Shown here one piece after another: positions 23,014-35,092 of a stretch of DNA of 64,000 nucleotides. Each line of letters starts with the position of its first letter. The stretch's first letter is position 1. A model generated the notes under the pieces. The model searched no databases and was not told the origin of the DNA. It saw only the letters and a program-made list of their open reading frames with translations. The DNA comes from Muricea muricata (taxonomy: Eukaryota > Cnidaria > Anthozoa > Malacalcyonacea > Plexauridae). The position numbers were made by a program, and so were the translations under genes. The stretch spans positions 11,524,946 through 11,588,945 of the forward strand of contig OY979727.1 in NCBI GenBank assembly GCA_963855995.1. The letters are read 5' to 3'.

Positions 23014-24685
23014 ATATTGTATTCACCATGCAAACGTACAAGAAACTTATCATGTTATAGTTTATAAATTATTCGTAACTATCATCTCATGACTTAATTC
23101 TTTCTACTATTGCAAAGGGTGATGGGATGTGAAAAAAACGCACAAGAAGAGAAAAGAATGAACGATCCTGGACGGCAAGACCCACAAAACAACAATCCAC
23201 AAGAATAAGAAGACACGACATTGTAATAGAAAGTAGTGGTAATGTGCAAGTTAGTAGAAAACAAGATACTTATTATTGAGGGATCAAAGAGGTTTAATAG
23301 ATATTTCTCGTTAATGAAAAAGAAAAGACAGCAAATTAAGTGAAAAAAATTGGATTGAAATAACATTGATATCAAATACATTCAACAAAATAATTAAATA
23401 GAATATCTAGGAGTTTGGCAGTCAATTTTCGAGTCAAAAAACAGGTAAAAATATGGTAAATGTCGACAATATTTTTTAAAGAAACAATACCTTAACGCCT
23501 GGAAATTTCGTCTCTAACATTTGGATTTGGATATTTCTAAAAACAAAACAAAATAACATGTAGGATTGAACGTTTTACAAAAATAAGTTTCGTAATAATG
23601 CCACTAAATTATAGTTGATGCATTTTGTCACTATTCTTGGTTTGCACATGACGTCATTTCGTGTGATTGGGCGCCATCTTGGTTGACTCTGCAGATTACT
23701 TCAGCTGTTTACAGCGAAACACTTGTGTCAATTTACTATTTCATCGTTAGTTTTAGCGTATTATGAATGATACTTTAAAGATGTATGGCTCGATAGGATC
23801 AGATATAATGAATAGATACTTTGTGGTTGCCATGTGTTTCAAACGTCAACAAAGATGGCGTCGATTGTAAACGATCAATTCCGTCGTTCTACCTTTAAAG
23901 AATGTGTTCTCTGGTTAAAAAGCGAGAAAATGTGACTTGTATTCCAATTCACCGTAGCAAAACAGATGGTGGCATGTCGATTTTACCAGAATTTAATGCG
24001 GGTATCAATCAAGAATACCAGTGAAATGATATTTAAGATAAGCTAATGGACGGAATTTTAACACAAGTGACAAAATAACCTATCTGTCTGTTCCTCAAAC
24101 GAGGTTAATTTACCTTAAGTTTTTAAACGATTTCAGACCGCAAGGCATTCTGGTAAAATCAACACCCGCCATCTTTTTGCTACATTAAATTCGCAAGGGA
24201 ATATATCATTTCTTTGTTTCTTAGCTAATTTGGTTCATACATCCATGCAAATCAGTAGGATCATTATATTTTTTTGTGCATTTTAAATTCCCATGGGAAT
24301 ACGGCATGCTTTGTTTCAATGGTGATGCGTCTGTTTATGGTAATTACTGCATAATGCGAATCCTCTTTGATTATTAATATGATAAGTATCTTGGTGCTTT
24401 CAGATTTGTTTTGGTAAGCAGGAACAATGAAGTCATTGTTTGTGTACACTAAAGCAAATTACGAAGGTGGTTTGAGAGCAGCTGCGAGGTACCATGCAAA
24501 TGAAGGCGTTTCGGTTAAATAAGTGTGAGAATTACGGCATTAAAAATTGCATGTCATCTACACTTAAGGATGTAAGTTGCCAAAAAAAAAAACAACTTTA
24601 GTGAATCTGTTGAGTTTCAATTGCTTTTTATTTTTGCCTAATTCTCATGCTTATTTGACCCAGCCTTGGACTTTGGTAAGTATCA

Positions 24686-24927
24686 GGGGCCGGTTGTATC
24701 AAAGGCGTTTAGCTTAAACGGTGGATAAGTCAAAAATATGAAACACGTTTCCATGTTGTATAAACAAACCAGCTGAAGTTATTTGACCTGAGAAGAACAA
24801 TTATATATAAAACTAAATATTTATTCTATTTCAACTCATAATTTCGGTTCCGTACTAGGTGTAAAACTGATTTTTAAATTTCACTTATCCACCGTTTAAG
24901 CTAAACGCCTTTGATACAACCGGCCCC
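24686..24927. mobile_element. 242-bp GGGGCCGG MITE (right-arm copy)
   Basis: It mirrors 9,093-9,334 at the matching position. Presence in both arms but absence from palindrome 2 shows that the insertion preceded duplication of the arms, or was copied by conversion. Confidence 0.85.
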
Positions 24928-25450
24928 AGGTTTATATTTACTCCGGAACAGTTAACACAACGAAAAGCCCATGCCCATTCAGCTAAGGTTTTACGTTTGA
25001 AAATTCAATCAAAAACTCAGTCTAAGTGGGTTTAAGTAGCTAGAGATAACGTAATTTATCTTTTTATTTTGCTTTTTTGTTTATAACGTAATTTATTAGC
25101 TAAATGTATGGACTGCGAGGGTGTGCGCCGTGTGTAAGTTGCATGGGGTTAGGTTTATTAAAGGAATTAAAATTTTTGAAAGTATGCTTAAAAACCAAAA
25201 TCTGTCGTCACTTCTAACAAAACAGTTAAGAGTAGGTTTCAACATCAACTAAATTGATCTATACTATTAACTAAGAAAAATGCGAATTAAGTTTTATATT
25301 TTGCAAGCAAATTTTAAATAGAATTCTCACCTGTTTTTATGTACGAGCTTTTTCTGTTTACGTTTGATCTAAAATATCCAAATAAATTGCATTTAAAATG
25401 CATACTTTACCGAAATTTTAACTCTTTTAATTTTCGAAATTGGGTGGCAG

Positions 25451-25575
25451 TCGGGGTGGTGGTGGTGCATGCGGGTTTATCAGCTGTGAGTGACTGTGCG
25501 ATGGTGAGGAAAGTGAAGGTAACGAATGGAATGCAGGAGCTTAGAACTGAGGAAGACAGCTTAGAACTGAGGCAG
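25451..25575 (+). other. Conserved exon-like segment (right-arm copy)
   Basis: It mirrors 8,445-8,569. GGTGGCAG precedes it and GTAGGC follows CAG. The open frame reads on from an upstream Met at 25,339 and stops at 25,590, shortly after the donor-like site. Confidence 0.3.
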
Positions 25576-25761
25576 GTAGGCAGTTGGTAGGATCAGCGGG
25601 GGGCACTTGACATTTTGGCTTTGGGAATCAAATTTGCATGCTAAGTACTTAAGTCACTAACGTTTGTTGTTTTAATTTGTTAGGTACGCGCGGCTGCTCT
25701 CTAGGGAAGATCAACTTAGCAATTGTATTAGCACTTGCAAAGTTGGTCTTCTCTTTGCCGG

Positions 25762-25879
25762 CTACCCCGGCCAGTTCTCCGAGTGCTACTTCCACCGTGA
25801 ATAAGTAGAAGTACTTGTACTACATGTATAAGTACTTCTACTTAGGTGGAAGTGGCACTTGGGGAGCTGGCCGGGGTAG
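25762..25879. repeat. 118-bp hairpin (right-arm copy)
   Basis: It mirrors 8,141-8,258, with the same stems and a COE/EBF-like palindrome 27 bp downstream (25,906-25,919). Confidence 0.85.
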
Positions 25880-28800
25880 GGGGATTTTTTTTATTCAATT
25901 TCTCAATTCCCATGGGAATTGAATTTTTAATTAAAAAGGGGTCACAAGTAAATTTTGTAAACAATTTATTGAAAAAATTTGTAAAGATTACATACAATTT
26001 GAATAACAATAAAAAGAGATTAACTACCACACATTGTACTTATTAAAATAACAACAGAAGAAAACAGAACATGGCAGAGAGAACAATAACACAAGTGAAT
26101 GAACAAAGTCCTAAAAAACTTGGGTCTTTTCAACGTAAGTAAATGTTTATACTTCAAAATATATTATAACAATGAAACAACTTGAAGTGATAAATTTTGA
26201 GAGTTTTGCAAAGGTTTACCCAGCATATAACGAGTTGTTTCACAATTACAAAGAAAAACATGTGGCTCAAAACATGCAACTGATAGAGATGACGAGAAGG
26301 CTTAACAAGTCTAAGTAGAAAGGTTTTCAAAAGTTAGTCACATTTTTATAACCATATGTAACTACCCTGTCAACTCTCCCAGTGGGAAGAACCGGAGTAC
26401 CCGGAGAAAACCCACGAGTTTTGGCGGAGCGTTGACCAACGCTTTTTCAAATACAGCCAGCCTCACAGAAGAAAGGTATTTTTGTCAAAAGAAAAATATC
26501 ATTTTTAATCAATTGTGCTTTTATAAGTCAGAAAAAATACATGCACGAATTACCAACGAATTTTGATGGCTTTGAGACATGTAACGTGGGCACATAATTC
26601 TTCCTAAAAATACTTTTTTGTACTCGAAACAACCCTTCAAAACGTCGAAAAACAACGAAGAAACGATTTTTTTATAAATTCCAAATTGACCAAGCTGTAA
26701 TGTTCGGAGCCACATTTTTCTTATTGCGTTTCTAACCTGACAATGTGAAATGCACTAAACATTGCTACCTTTATTTTTTTTAACAAAAAATTCAAAAATA
26801 CATAGAATAAAAACCAAGCATTTTTAGAATATTGTGTGTAGCACGACATTTTTCAGAAACCAATCTCTTACACTTTTCTTTGCATAACAGTGCATGCGAT
26901 CTATTTTTCGCAAAAAAATACAAAGAAAGTCTCAGACATCTCATTTTTCTGGTCGGCACAAGAACAGAAGCTTTTTGTTCAAATTGTGATAATTTATTTG
27001 AGATAACTTTGGGCAAAATTCTATTTTTCATTGAAAACAGCCGAAAAATCAATGCTTTGGCTTTGCCCAGCAACTAATGAAGTCACTCGATAGTGAAGTT
27101 GCTTTATATACAATTGATAGTTTCAGTGTTAAAGAGACCAAAATAAAAGTAGAAATACATAACTTAGATTGATCTTGGATTGAAAAGTAAAAAATTTATT
27201 CGAAGAATCAATTTAAATTTAGTCTTTTTGGAAGGTACCATTGTCAGGTTAGGAACATATCTCTTTGAAGTATAAATTCATCTTTACTTACTTGTTGAAA
27301 AGACTATATTCAAGAGCCATGTAAACCTGTTTTCTTATATTATTATTACCACGCAAGTATTACAAAGTGGAATATTTGAAATGTAAACTTGAACTGAAGC
27401 AAAGGAAATGCACATACAAATTCAGAAATATTTCAATTGCCAAAATACAAATTCACCACAACCAAACAATATAAAAAGTTCCAGTAGGCAATATGTTGTA
27501 ATTTTAATTAAGAAACTTATAAAGTAATAAATCATACAGGAAACACAAAAGAAATCATTTTCTCATCTTACAGAATCGGTATTTTCAAAATCACTTTGCT
27601 ATAGATCTGATGTATAAAATTGACGAGTTTCACAAGCCATTTACAACATTCGCATCTGTGTATGTCAGATATCTCGCCTTCAGCTTGGGTTTGTATATCC
27701 GATACAACCCGGTCACTTGTATTGTAAATAGTACAAATCAAAATTGTTATCAAATCAAAGTCTCAAACTAATTTAAATTATTCTACTCCATATAATGCCA
27801 GACAGTTTTACTTTTTCTCAGGAAAGACCTTATGTTCAACAAGGTAAATTTGGCATGTTAATTAAGAAGTCTGTAAAATTTGAAATTGCATAGTATCAAC
27901 TAAAAGCTTCATGTGACTTAAAACTTTTTCAAGTCGATGTAATACGAAGAACTCTGGTAAAGTATTTACTGTATCCAGGCATCAATAGAAAACTTTTAAA
28001 ATTAAAAATTGTAGTTACTTATACTTATTATTGGCCAACATCTGTACTGCTTGTTTATCTAGAAAATCTGGCATACTGTCAATTTTTTTAGTCCAAGGAA
28101 ACTTTTTTACTCTTAAATTCTTACATCCGCCACATCTTTTCTTTGCTAATAAAAAGAGCCCACAGAATTTATTTGGCAAGTTGTGGTTTTCTTTTTCATT
28201 TAAGATATGTAATTAATTGATAAAGTTAAAGAACAACTGCATCAGTTCATCTCAATTCCAAACAAGTTCCACTTTGTAAACAAAAGACAATATGCTAGCT
28301 TATTTTGTCCTTAATAAGTAGTTCATCTTAAAGTTTGAAAGTCAACATTCTAGTACAAAATCACAAAGTCTGTATCTAAGATAAATTACCAGTAGTATAA
28401 AATATTACAAAGTATTTTTTTAACTTTAAAGGGTCCAATATAACATTGAGAACTATTGTGATTTTCAAATGAACTTTCCAAACTTTCAAATGAACACTCA
28501 AAGCCAGCTTAAACAAAAGATGATTGAGATAGTAAACCAGGAAATAACATAGGTGTTGTAATTTTTTATCAAAAATATGATATAGTGCATATAACAGAAA
28601 CATTTCAATTAAAAAGTAGAAATATATTTCCTGTGGTTAGTTTAAAAATGCTACATATATTGAAATTTTAGTATAATAATGGATGTTTTTGTTTCTGGCA
28701 AAGTCACCTCAATCTCCTTATGTTTAACCAACATTACAAAGTCAAATAATGACAAACACGAATGATTAAACACAAATTTATATTCTAATGGGTAAAAATA

Positions 28801-29579
28801 AATATGTCCAAATCATGCATATAGGTCTAGTAGGGTACCAATTTTTAGAAACAGAATTGTGTTGTTTAGAGGCATAACATATAAAATTGCTAGATTTGAT
28901 ATTTCAGTTTTTTAAGAAAGCCTTTTGTATGTGTTTTCATGAACTCTTGGGCCATAATTCAATTGATTTGAACCAAATAAGATTCTAACTTTCTTTTAAA
29001 ACACAGTTCATCATTATTTGACTTTTTCTAAGATTAAAATGCTTCTGGAGCACATGAGATTCCACGGTATGTGTACCCACAAAATAATCGTCAAATTAGG
29101 TGAGAATGAAACCGTCATGTCCAAAATTATACTGTCCCAAATTGTCCCATATTCAATATTGTACATGCAATATTCCAATACCTTTAACAATTTCATTTTT
29201 CATAATCTGCCAGTTGTTGAGAGGAGGTTAAGCATTTTGTCGATCTACAAACAAATTTCAAAGAATTCTATTGAAGATAGATAACTGAAATGGTAAACAA
29301 ACTGCAAAAGATAACAATGCAAGTGGTTGTGTAAAAACTAAAGACCACGTAAAGTCGGCCATTCTGTACAGTGTTTGGATTTGACAGTTTGAATTTTAAT
29401 TGCCTCAAGAAAAGTCTAAAAGGCATTAAAAACATAACATTCCTTGTTCTTTTTTAACCTCCCGACCTTGCACGACTCCCACATCCTGCTCCGTCTCCTC
29501 CTATCCACCTCCCACCCTCAAGGCAATTTTTCTTGCACTTGTAACTGCTCCGTCTCCTTCTCTATCCACCTCTTACCCT

Positions 29580-30011
29580 TAAGGCCCTGTCACACGGTGC
29601 ACTTTTCCTTGCATTCACCGTAGCAAAAAAGATGGCGACATGTCGATTTTACCAGAATGCATTGCAGGTATCAAGAAAGAATACGTGGGAAAAGATGACA
29701 AGAAGCAAAGCTACTGGATTGAAATTTTAACACAAGTGTGAAAATAACCTATTGTCTTCTGTCTGTTCTTCAAAAGACGTTAATTTGCCTTTTTAAACAA
29801 TTTCAGACTGCCATGCACTCTGGTAAAATCGACATTTGCCATCTTTTTTGCTACAGGGAAAATCTACTCTTAAGTAAATTTGTGACAAATGTTTGGTACG
29901 TTAAAAAACCCCAGCAAACTGTGATGGAAACTTGCATTTGCCAATTTTACATCTCCCAATAGTAGAATTGCATTTCAAGTTGCAAGAAAAATTGCATTGT
30001 GACAGGACCTT
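29580..30011. mobile_element. CCTGTCACA MITE (right-arm copy)
   Basis: It mirrors 4,010-4,441, with the same inverted ends and nested internal inverted repeat. Confidence 0.65.
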
Positions 30012-30199
30012 TATTCTCCAGTGTTCCCGCCAACCTGCTCCCACCATTAGATGGAAAGTCCTTTTTTCACTACATTTTAGTAATTAGGCTAACCCCCTCC
30101 TCTCACAAGTCTGTAATCGCCTGACGAAATCAATTGGTCGACAGTCCAAGGCATGTTTTGTAATCGAAATTCACAAAATTAAAATTAAATTGCCTTTTT

Positions 30200-30840
30200 T
30201 CAATAAATTTGAACCAGAACCAACTCTATACATAGAACTGTCTCAGCATACTTTCTTCGACAATCTCAACAATTCAAGACCTCATTCAGTTTCTATAGCG
30301 GATTTCATGGTATTATTATCGAACCAACTTCAACTGAAAACGGTAGCCTTAATCTTACATGCGACCATAGCCATGCTTGGAAAGCACAAACTTACAATAC
30401 TCGAAAATTGTACTTATTTCCAGTCTGATCTCTCAAAAATCGATCTCTATGCACAATCTAAGTACTTTGGTACAAATAATGATAGAAAATAAAGCATATT
30501 ACCTTAAAACAAAGTTAGGATGCATGAAAATTTAGAGGACTTTCAAGGAGCAAAATCTTCGAGCTAGAGAAAAATTTTGAAAAAATAGTATTCGGAAAAC
30601 CTTCGAGCAGCGCCGGAAACCGACGAATTCCGAGGAACGCCGAAACTACCACTTTGTGTCGACATGCTCCGAGCAAGTTCCTTGTTCCTGATTCAGAAGA
30701 AGCTGTATCACAGATCAGATATATACAGATAGGGAACTCGCACTCAATAACCTCAATTTTTGTGTCCCCGTGCTCACGTCATTCCACGCGCCACGCAAAT
30801 TGCTCTGGCAAGTGTCGTTCGTCGTGTTTTCAGTCAAAAG
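30200..30840. other. Unpaired segment related to the palindrome-2 core
   Basis: It has no partner in the left arm. It resembles 41,690-42,170: both contain AAATCGATCTYTATG, AATAAAGCATATTACC, CTTAAAACAAAGTTA and a stretch with CGGAAAACCTTCGAG-type wording. Palindrome 1 therefore extends here towards its own version of the palindrome-2 centre. The 100-codon frame at 30,190-30,492 is broken in the relative and is not credited as a gene. Confidence 0.6.
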
Positions 30841-31323
30841 CATAGGAAAAACGCCGTTCGAAAGTACAAAAATGAATATTTTTGCGAAGTTCCTTCACCG
30901 ATCTTCATTTTGTATGTATGTAGATATTTCAGTAGAATTTGCGTTTGATTCTTGTGTAGAAATTTCTAAATTTCCTTAAAAGTAGGAATAAACCAGAAAA
31001 TGACGGAAACACGCTCTCAAAACTTCACCGCGACACATCGCTGGAATTTGTCGTTTTAAAGCATTTTGCATGAGAATCTTTGCACGTAAAACCTTCTTGC
31101 GGTTTAGATGTTCTAGCATGCACGTTTAAATGCGTGTTTTGTTGACACATTTCGCTAGAAATTGAGTTTAAACGCCGTGTTTAGGTCGGCTCACGCGGTT
31201 TGTGCCAGCGGTATCACCCATGAGCGCTGCACCGACTTCTGACACCGAAAAAAAATAATAAAAAAAAAAAAAACAGAAACGGGGCGAATTTAAAACTCCG
31301 CCTCGCCTACGGCAGGCGGAGTA
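30840..31323 (+). mobile_element. Second, truncated copy of the rolling-circle-like element's right end
   Basis: The last ~415 bp (from about 30,908) closely match 3,421-3,821, including ATATTTCAGTAGAATTTGCG and the terminal hairpin. Weaker similarity may reach back to ~30,840. The left ~1.4 kb and the minisatellite are missing. It ends exactly at the insertion boundary. Confidence 0.75.
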
Positions 31324-32355
31324 ATTAGTGTACCGACATTGAGAAAATTGTGGGCATTACTTGGCGAACGTTTTAGTCTCCTAACGTGAGCCCGCAAATA
31401 CTCTTTTCAACTTCTTTAAAATACATTCCGTGCTTTAAGCGCGCCCAGATCAAATATATTTATTTATTTAGCAAATTCATCAATAATTTTGCCTGAAAAA
31501 AATTAGAAAAATATAAAAATATTCGTCCTCGAACGCTACGGAACTGTCAATGATATTCCGCCATTTTGTGTTGCGTTTTTTTCGCGGAGTTGCATACATA
31601 CAGTTTAGTGCTTGCACGTACACGATTTCCATCAGGTGTATATCTTGCTACCGGGATATTATCATGCCGAGGGTTTCTCTACGGGTTTTGTCCGCCGACT
31701 AATCTCTGTAAACGATCACTTTTGTTATAATCACTTCGTCCTCTCTAATGCTTACTAACGTAGTTTTCTTTGTTTACTTTGTAAACAGTTTTCTAAACAT
31801 CGTAATTGTTTGATTTTTAAAAGGATGCCAAGTAAAAAGTGAATACACTATAACCGCCAACCAATGAAAGAACAAGATGGGAAAGAATTGATACCGACCA
31901 AAGAAGTGAATCACTAGCCGTGTTCATCAGAAGATGTCAAGATCCAAATGCTATCGCAATGTACGGTTTGCCAAAATAATTTACAATCAAATTTTCGTCT
32001 AGTTTCCAATATTCTGTAACATTTCGAAATTTTTGTAACATTCATTTTCTCCTTTTCTTATGATGGCTGACGGGATTGAGTGAGCTTGTTACCTACTGGA
32101 CCGATGCGATGTTCTATGACGAGAGAGTGTGAACCGGATGACGATGGTAACGAAGAAAGCACCTGGAGAATGCACCATCAAACGATCAGTCAGGGATTAC
32201 ATTCAAAGTTTAGAAATGTATGTTGATAGTAAAAATATTTTAACATAAAGTTAAAGACGGTTCTAAGTGCTCAAATCCCGTGTTTCTCGATAAGGTGGCT
32301 AGATAAAATAACACCAATCACCTTAATAAAGCAGAAGTTACGCCCTGCTAACTTT
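31324..32355. other. Decayed gene-like region, palindrome 2 left
   Basis: It is related to 11,900-12,800 and 20,400-21,240 of palindrome 1: shared wording includes CCGCCATTTTGTGTTGCG, GTTGCATACATACAGTTTA and AACAGTTTTCTAAACATCG. The open frames seen in palindrome 1 are frameshifted here. No gene supported. Confidence 0.5.
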
Positions 32356-32745
32356 CAATGGACCATTCCCCAATTACACAAACTTTAAAATTCGAAAACA
32401 ATTTTAGCATAGTTGGAAAGAGCTTCCTAAATTTAGTGAAATTGTGAAGTTTGGTTGTAAAATATTGTAAAATGTCGAAAATATAGTAATTTAAAGTTTG
32501 CGAATTTTGTACACTTTTGTATTACGCGGGAAAAAGAATTACCACATTTCCACATAGTGATAACGCTTTTCCGTGCGTAATACAAAAGTATACAAAATTT
32601 GCAAGCTTTACAGGGCTATATTTTCCACATTTTACAATATTTTGCAACCAAACTTCATAATTGTATGGAATTAGGATGCTCTTTCCAGCTGTGCTAATTG
32701 ATTTTTCGAATTTAAAAGTTTGTCTAATAGGGGAATGGTCCATTG
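32356..32745. mobile_element. ~390-bp fold-back element with CAATGGACCATTCCCC ends
   Basis: The two halves are inverted, diverged copies of ~190 bp, including AAAATTCGAAAA, CAACCAAACTTCA (and inverse) and GTACACTTTTGTATTACGC. Copies are at 52,443-52,832 and 62,830-63,221. The 89-codon frame on the minus strand within it is a by-product. Confidence 0.8.
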
Positions 32746-33115
32746 TAAATGATTGAATGTTAACGAATAGTTGACACAATGTCCAACGCAAAATATTGCC
32801 CTACAATTTTGATGAAAAATCTGCATATGAACAGGAACAGTAATTTCGTCTGCTCTTTATAATTGGCCACGTAAATACACAAGATGTCTGTGTTAAAAGT
32901 ACTTTATAATTTAATCGTAATTATTATCTGACGGATACGATTCTTTCATTTCCAAAGGCGATGAGGTTTGAAGAAACGAAAGAGGAAAAGAACAATCCTG
33001 GATGAAGAATGAACGATCCGGGATGACATTGACTACAAAACGATAATAATCCAGAAGAATCAGAAGACACGAGATTGTAATAGAAAGTAGTGGTAATTCA
33101 CAAGTTAGTACAAAC

Positions 33116-33401
33116 ATAGTCAATCCAGTCATGGTCTGGAAGCCCGGCGAACTTCATAGCGTTTATAATGAGCTATAATTTTTTATCGAGCTGGCTTCAC
33201 CGTGCACAAATCTTTTGAAATTTTGCTTATCAATATTTCAATAGTACGGTTGAATGCTTCAGCGAGGCAACGCTATTGGACGATTGCTTCATTATACCAA
33301 AAATTCATTGTCTTCACCGTGCACAAGTCTGCATAAGCACGAACAAAAAGATAGAACAAAGACGCTGGCCGAGTCTCCAGACCATATCTAGATTGACTTT
33401 G
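33116..33401. mobile_element. 286-bp hAT-like MITE with GTACAAAC target duplication
   Basis: The inverted ends contain AGTCAATC and ATGGTCTGGA. GTACAAAC (8 bp) occurs at 33,108-33,115 and 33,402-33,409, the length expected for hAT. Copy b of the tandem duplication shows the empty site (ACAAGTTGGTATAAACAAG). CTTCACCGTGCACAA occurs twice inside. Copies at the same position lie at 51,787-52,072 and 63,592-63,877. Confidence 0.85.
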
Positions 33402-33507
33402 GTACAAACAAGATATTCATCATTTAGAAATCAAAGTGGATTTAGTGAATTTTGTTCTTACTCGTTGAAAAAAAATCTTGACAATAAAGACTTGGGATTT
33501 TTTGCCA

Positions 33508-33620
33508 ATTCCCATGGGAATATACTATTTCACTCTTTTTTACTTAATTTCATTGATACATGTAAAAAAACTAATAGTACTGATTGTACTTTTATGAGGG
33601 TTTTAAATTCCCAAGGGAAT
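33508..33620. promoter_or_regulatory. Paired COE/EBF-like palindromes, copy a
   Basis: ATTCCCATGGGAAT at 33,508-33,521 and ATTCCCAAGGGAAT at 33,607-33,620. The third copy of this locus (63,984-63,997) and the mirrored copy (51,667-51,680) differ from the first only at the central NN. Confidence 0.4.
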
Positions 33621-34654
33621 ACAACATGCTTTGTTTCCGTGCTAATATTCAAATTCATGGTGGAGACTTGGCATTATAATGAGAATCCTCTTTGATTATT
33701 AATATGATAAGTATCTTGCTGCTTTCGGGTTTGTTTGAAACAGAAACAGTGGACAATTAAACCATTGTTTGTGTGCACTAAAGCAAATTACGGAAGTGGT
33801 TTGAGAGCAGCTGCGACGTACCATGCAAACGAAGGCGTTTCGGTTAAATAAGTATGAGAATTGCTGGGAAAGTTTCAAAATATTCAGATGCTTTTAAATT
33901 ATATAGAGTAACTGTACAAACTATAGAAACATTGAAAATTTCATGTCAACTACGGTTAAGGATGTACAGTCGTATAGACGAGTGTCCAAGAAAAAGCTAC
34001 TTAAGTTGTGTTTTACGTTTTAAAAAAGCGTTTTATCTTTGCACAATTTTCATGCTTATTTGACCCAGCCTTAAACTTTGGTAAGTATCAGATTTCTATA
34101 TTCTTCGCACCAGTTAACACAACGAAAAGCCCATGCCCTTTCAGCTAAGGTTTTACGTTTGAAAACTCAATCAAAACTCAGTCTAAGGGGGTTTAAGTAG
34201 CTAGAGTTAACGTAATTTATCTTTTATTTTGCTTTTTTGTTTATAACGTAATTTATTAGGTAAATGTATGGACTGCGAGGGTGTGAGCCGTGTGTAAGTT
34301 GCATGGGGTTAGGCTTATTAAAGGAATTAAAATTTTCGAAAGTATGCCTAAAAAAATACCGTTACTTTTAACAAAGCGGCTAGGAGTAAGTTGTTAACAT
34401 TTGATTGCTCTAGTATTACTATTGTGTACTGTGGTAAAATATTTCGGTGAAAAGTGCGGCTTAAGCTACGTAGTTGTAAATTTAAGTATAAAGACGTCAG
34501 CTGGACAGCTCACCTGGTTTTTTTTATACACGACTTTTGATACTTGTCCATTCGATATTTTCTGTCATTAGCCTAATAAATTCGAATACATTACATTTAA
34601 AATGCATACTTTACCAAAATTTTAATTCTTTTAATTGTCGGATTTGGGTGGCAG

Positions 34655-34782
34655 TCGGGGGGGTGGTGGTGGTGCATGCGGGTTTATCAGTTGCGAGTGA
34701 CTGTGCGATGGTGAGGAAAGTGAAAGTTACGAATGGAGTGCAGGAGCTTAGAACCGAGGAAGACAACTTAGAACTGAGGCAG
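34655..34782 (+). other. Conserved exon-like segment, copy a
   Basis: It is bounded by GGTGGCAG and CAG/GTAGAC. It has a 3-bp expansion of the GTG repeat relative to copy b, so the frame is kept. Peptide RKVKVTNG-VQELRTEED is shared. Confidence 0.3.
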
Positions 34783-34974
34783 GTAGACAGTTGGTAGGAT
34801 CAGCGGGGGCACTTGTCACTTTGGCTTTGGGATTCAAATTTGCATGCCGAGTACTTACTGTAAGTCACTAACGTTTTTTACTTTAATTTGTCAGGTATGC
34901 GCGGCTGCTCTCTAGGGAAGATCAACTTGGCAATTTGCATTAGTATTTGCAAAGTTGGTCTTCTCTTTGCCCCG

Positions 34975-35092
34975 CTACCCTGGCCAGCTCTCTAAGTGCT
35001 ACTTTCACTGTAAATAAGTAGCAGTACTTGTACTATATGTATATGTACTTCTACTTAGATGGAAGTAGCACTTGGGGGCCTGGCTGGGGTAG
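34975..35092. repeat. 118-bp hairpin, copy a
   Basis: It has the same stems as 8,141-8,258, with some stem substitutions (CTACCCTGGCCAG opposite TGGCTGGGGTAG). Confidence 0.8.

Larger units (their letters stand above)
16902..30199 (-). repeat. Right arm of palindrome 1 (~13.3 kb)
   Basis: It mirrors 3,822-16,326. Shared elements in mirrored order are the hairpins at 17.8-18.2 kb, the exon-like 19,086-19,170 segment, the mariner-like MITE at 19,874-20,195, the GGGGCCGG MITE at 24,686-24,927, the hairpin at 25,762-25,879 and the CCTGTCACA MITE at 29,580-30,011. Arm-specific insertions lie between 21,869 and 23,060, and about 40 bp near 24,420-24,465 is absent from the left arm. The match to the left arm stops at the T run ending at 30,200, opposite the right end of the rolling-circle-like element at 3,821. 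Confidence 0.95.
1899..31323 (+). mobile_element. 29,425-bp insertion bounded by Helentron/HINE-like ends and containing palindrome 1
   Basis: The flanks CCTAATCA (to 1,898) and ATTAGTG (from 31,324) are contiguous at 61,790-61,804 and, inverted, at 53,833-53,847. This defines the insertion to within 1-2 bases of microhomology, with no longer target duplication. The left end has a small hairpin (ACGCCT/AGGCGT) and the 12-mer ACTCCGCCTGCC at 1,922-1,933. The same 12-mer, inverted, ends the right terminus at 31,311-31,322. That asymmetric inverted repeat, plus the terminal hairpin and the lack of a target duplication, fits Helitron2/Helentron-type rolling-circle elements. No Rep/helicase gene is present. 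Confidence 0.7.

Noticed and set aside
3822..30199. Polinton/virus-like element because of the large inverted repeats
   Set aside because: There is no polymerase, integrase, ATPase, protease or capsid-like frame anywhere in the arms. The repeats are the whole sequence, not terminal.
33276..33695. 139-codon frame kept in both arms (also 51,493-51,912)
   Set aside because: It starts inside the hAT-like MITE and runs out into flanking sequence. Conservation is explained by arm identity; copy b, which lacks the MITE, has no equivalent, and no domain is recognisable.
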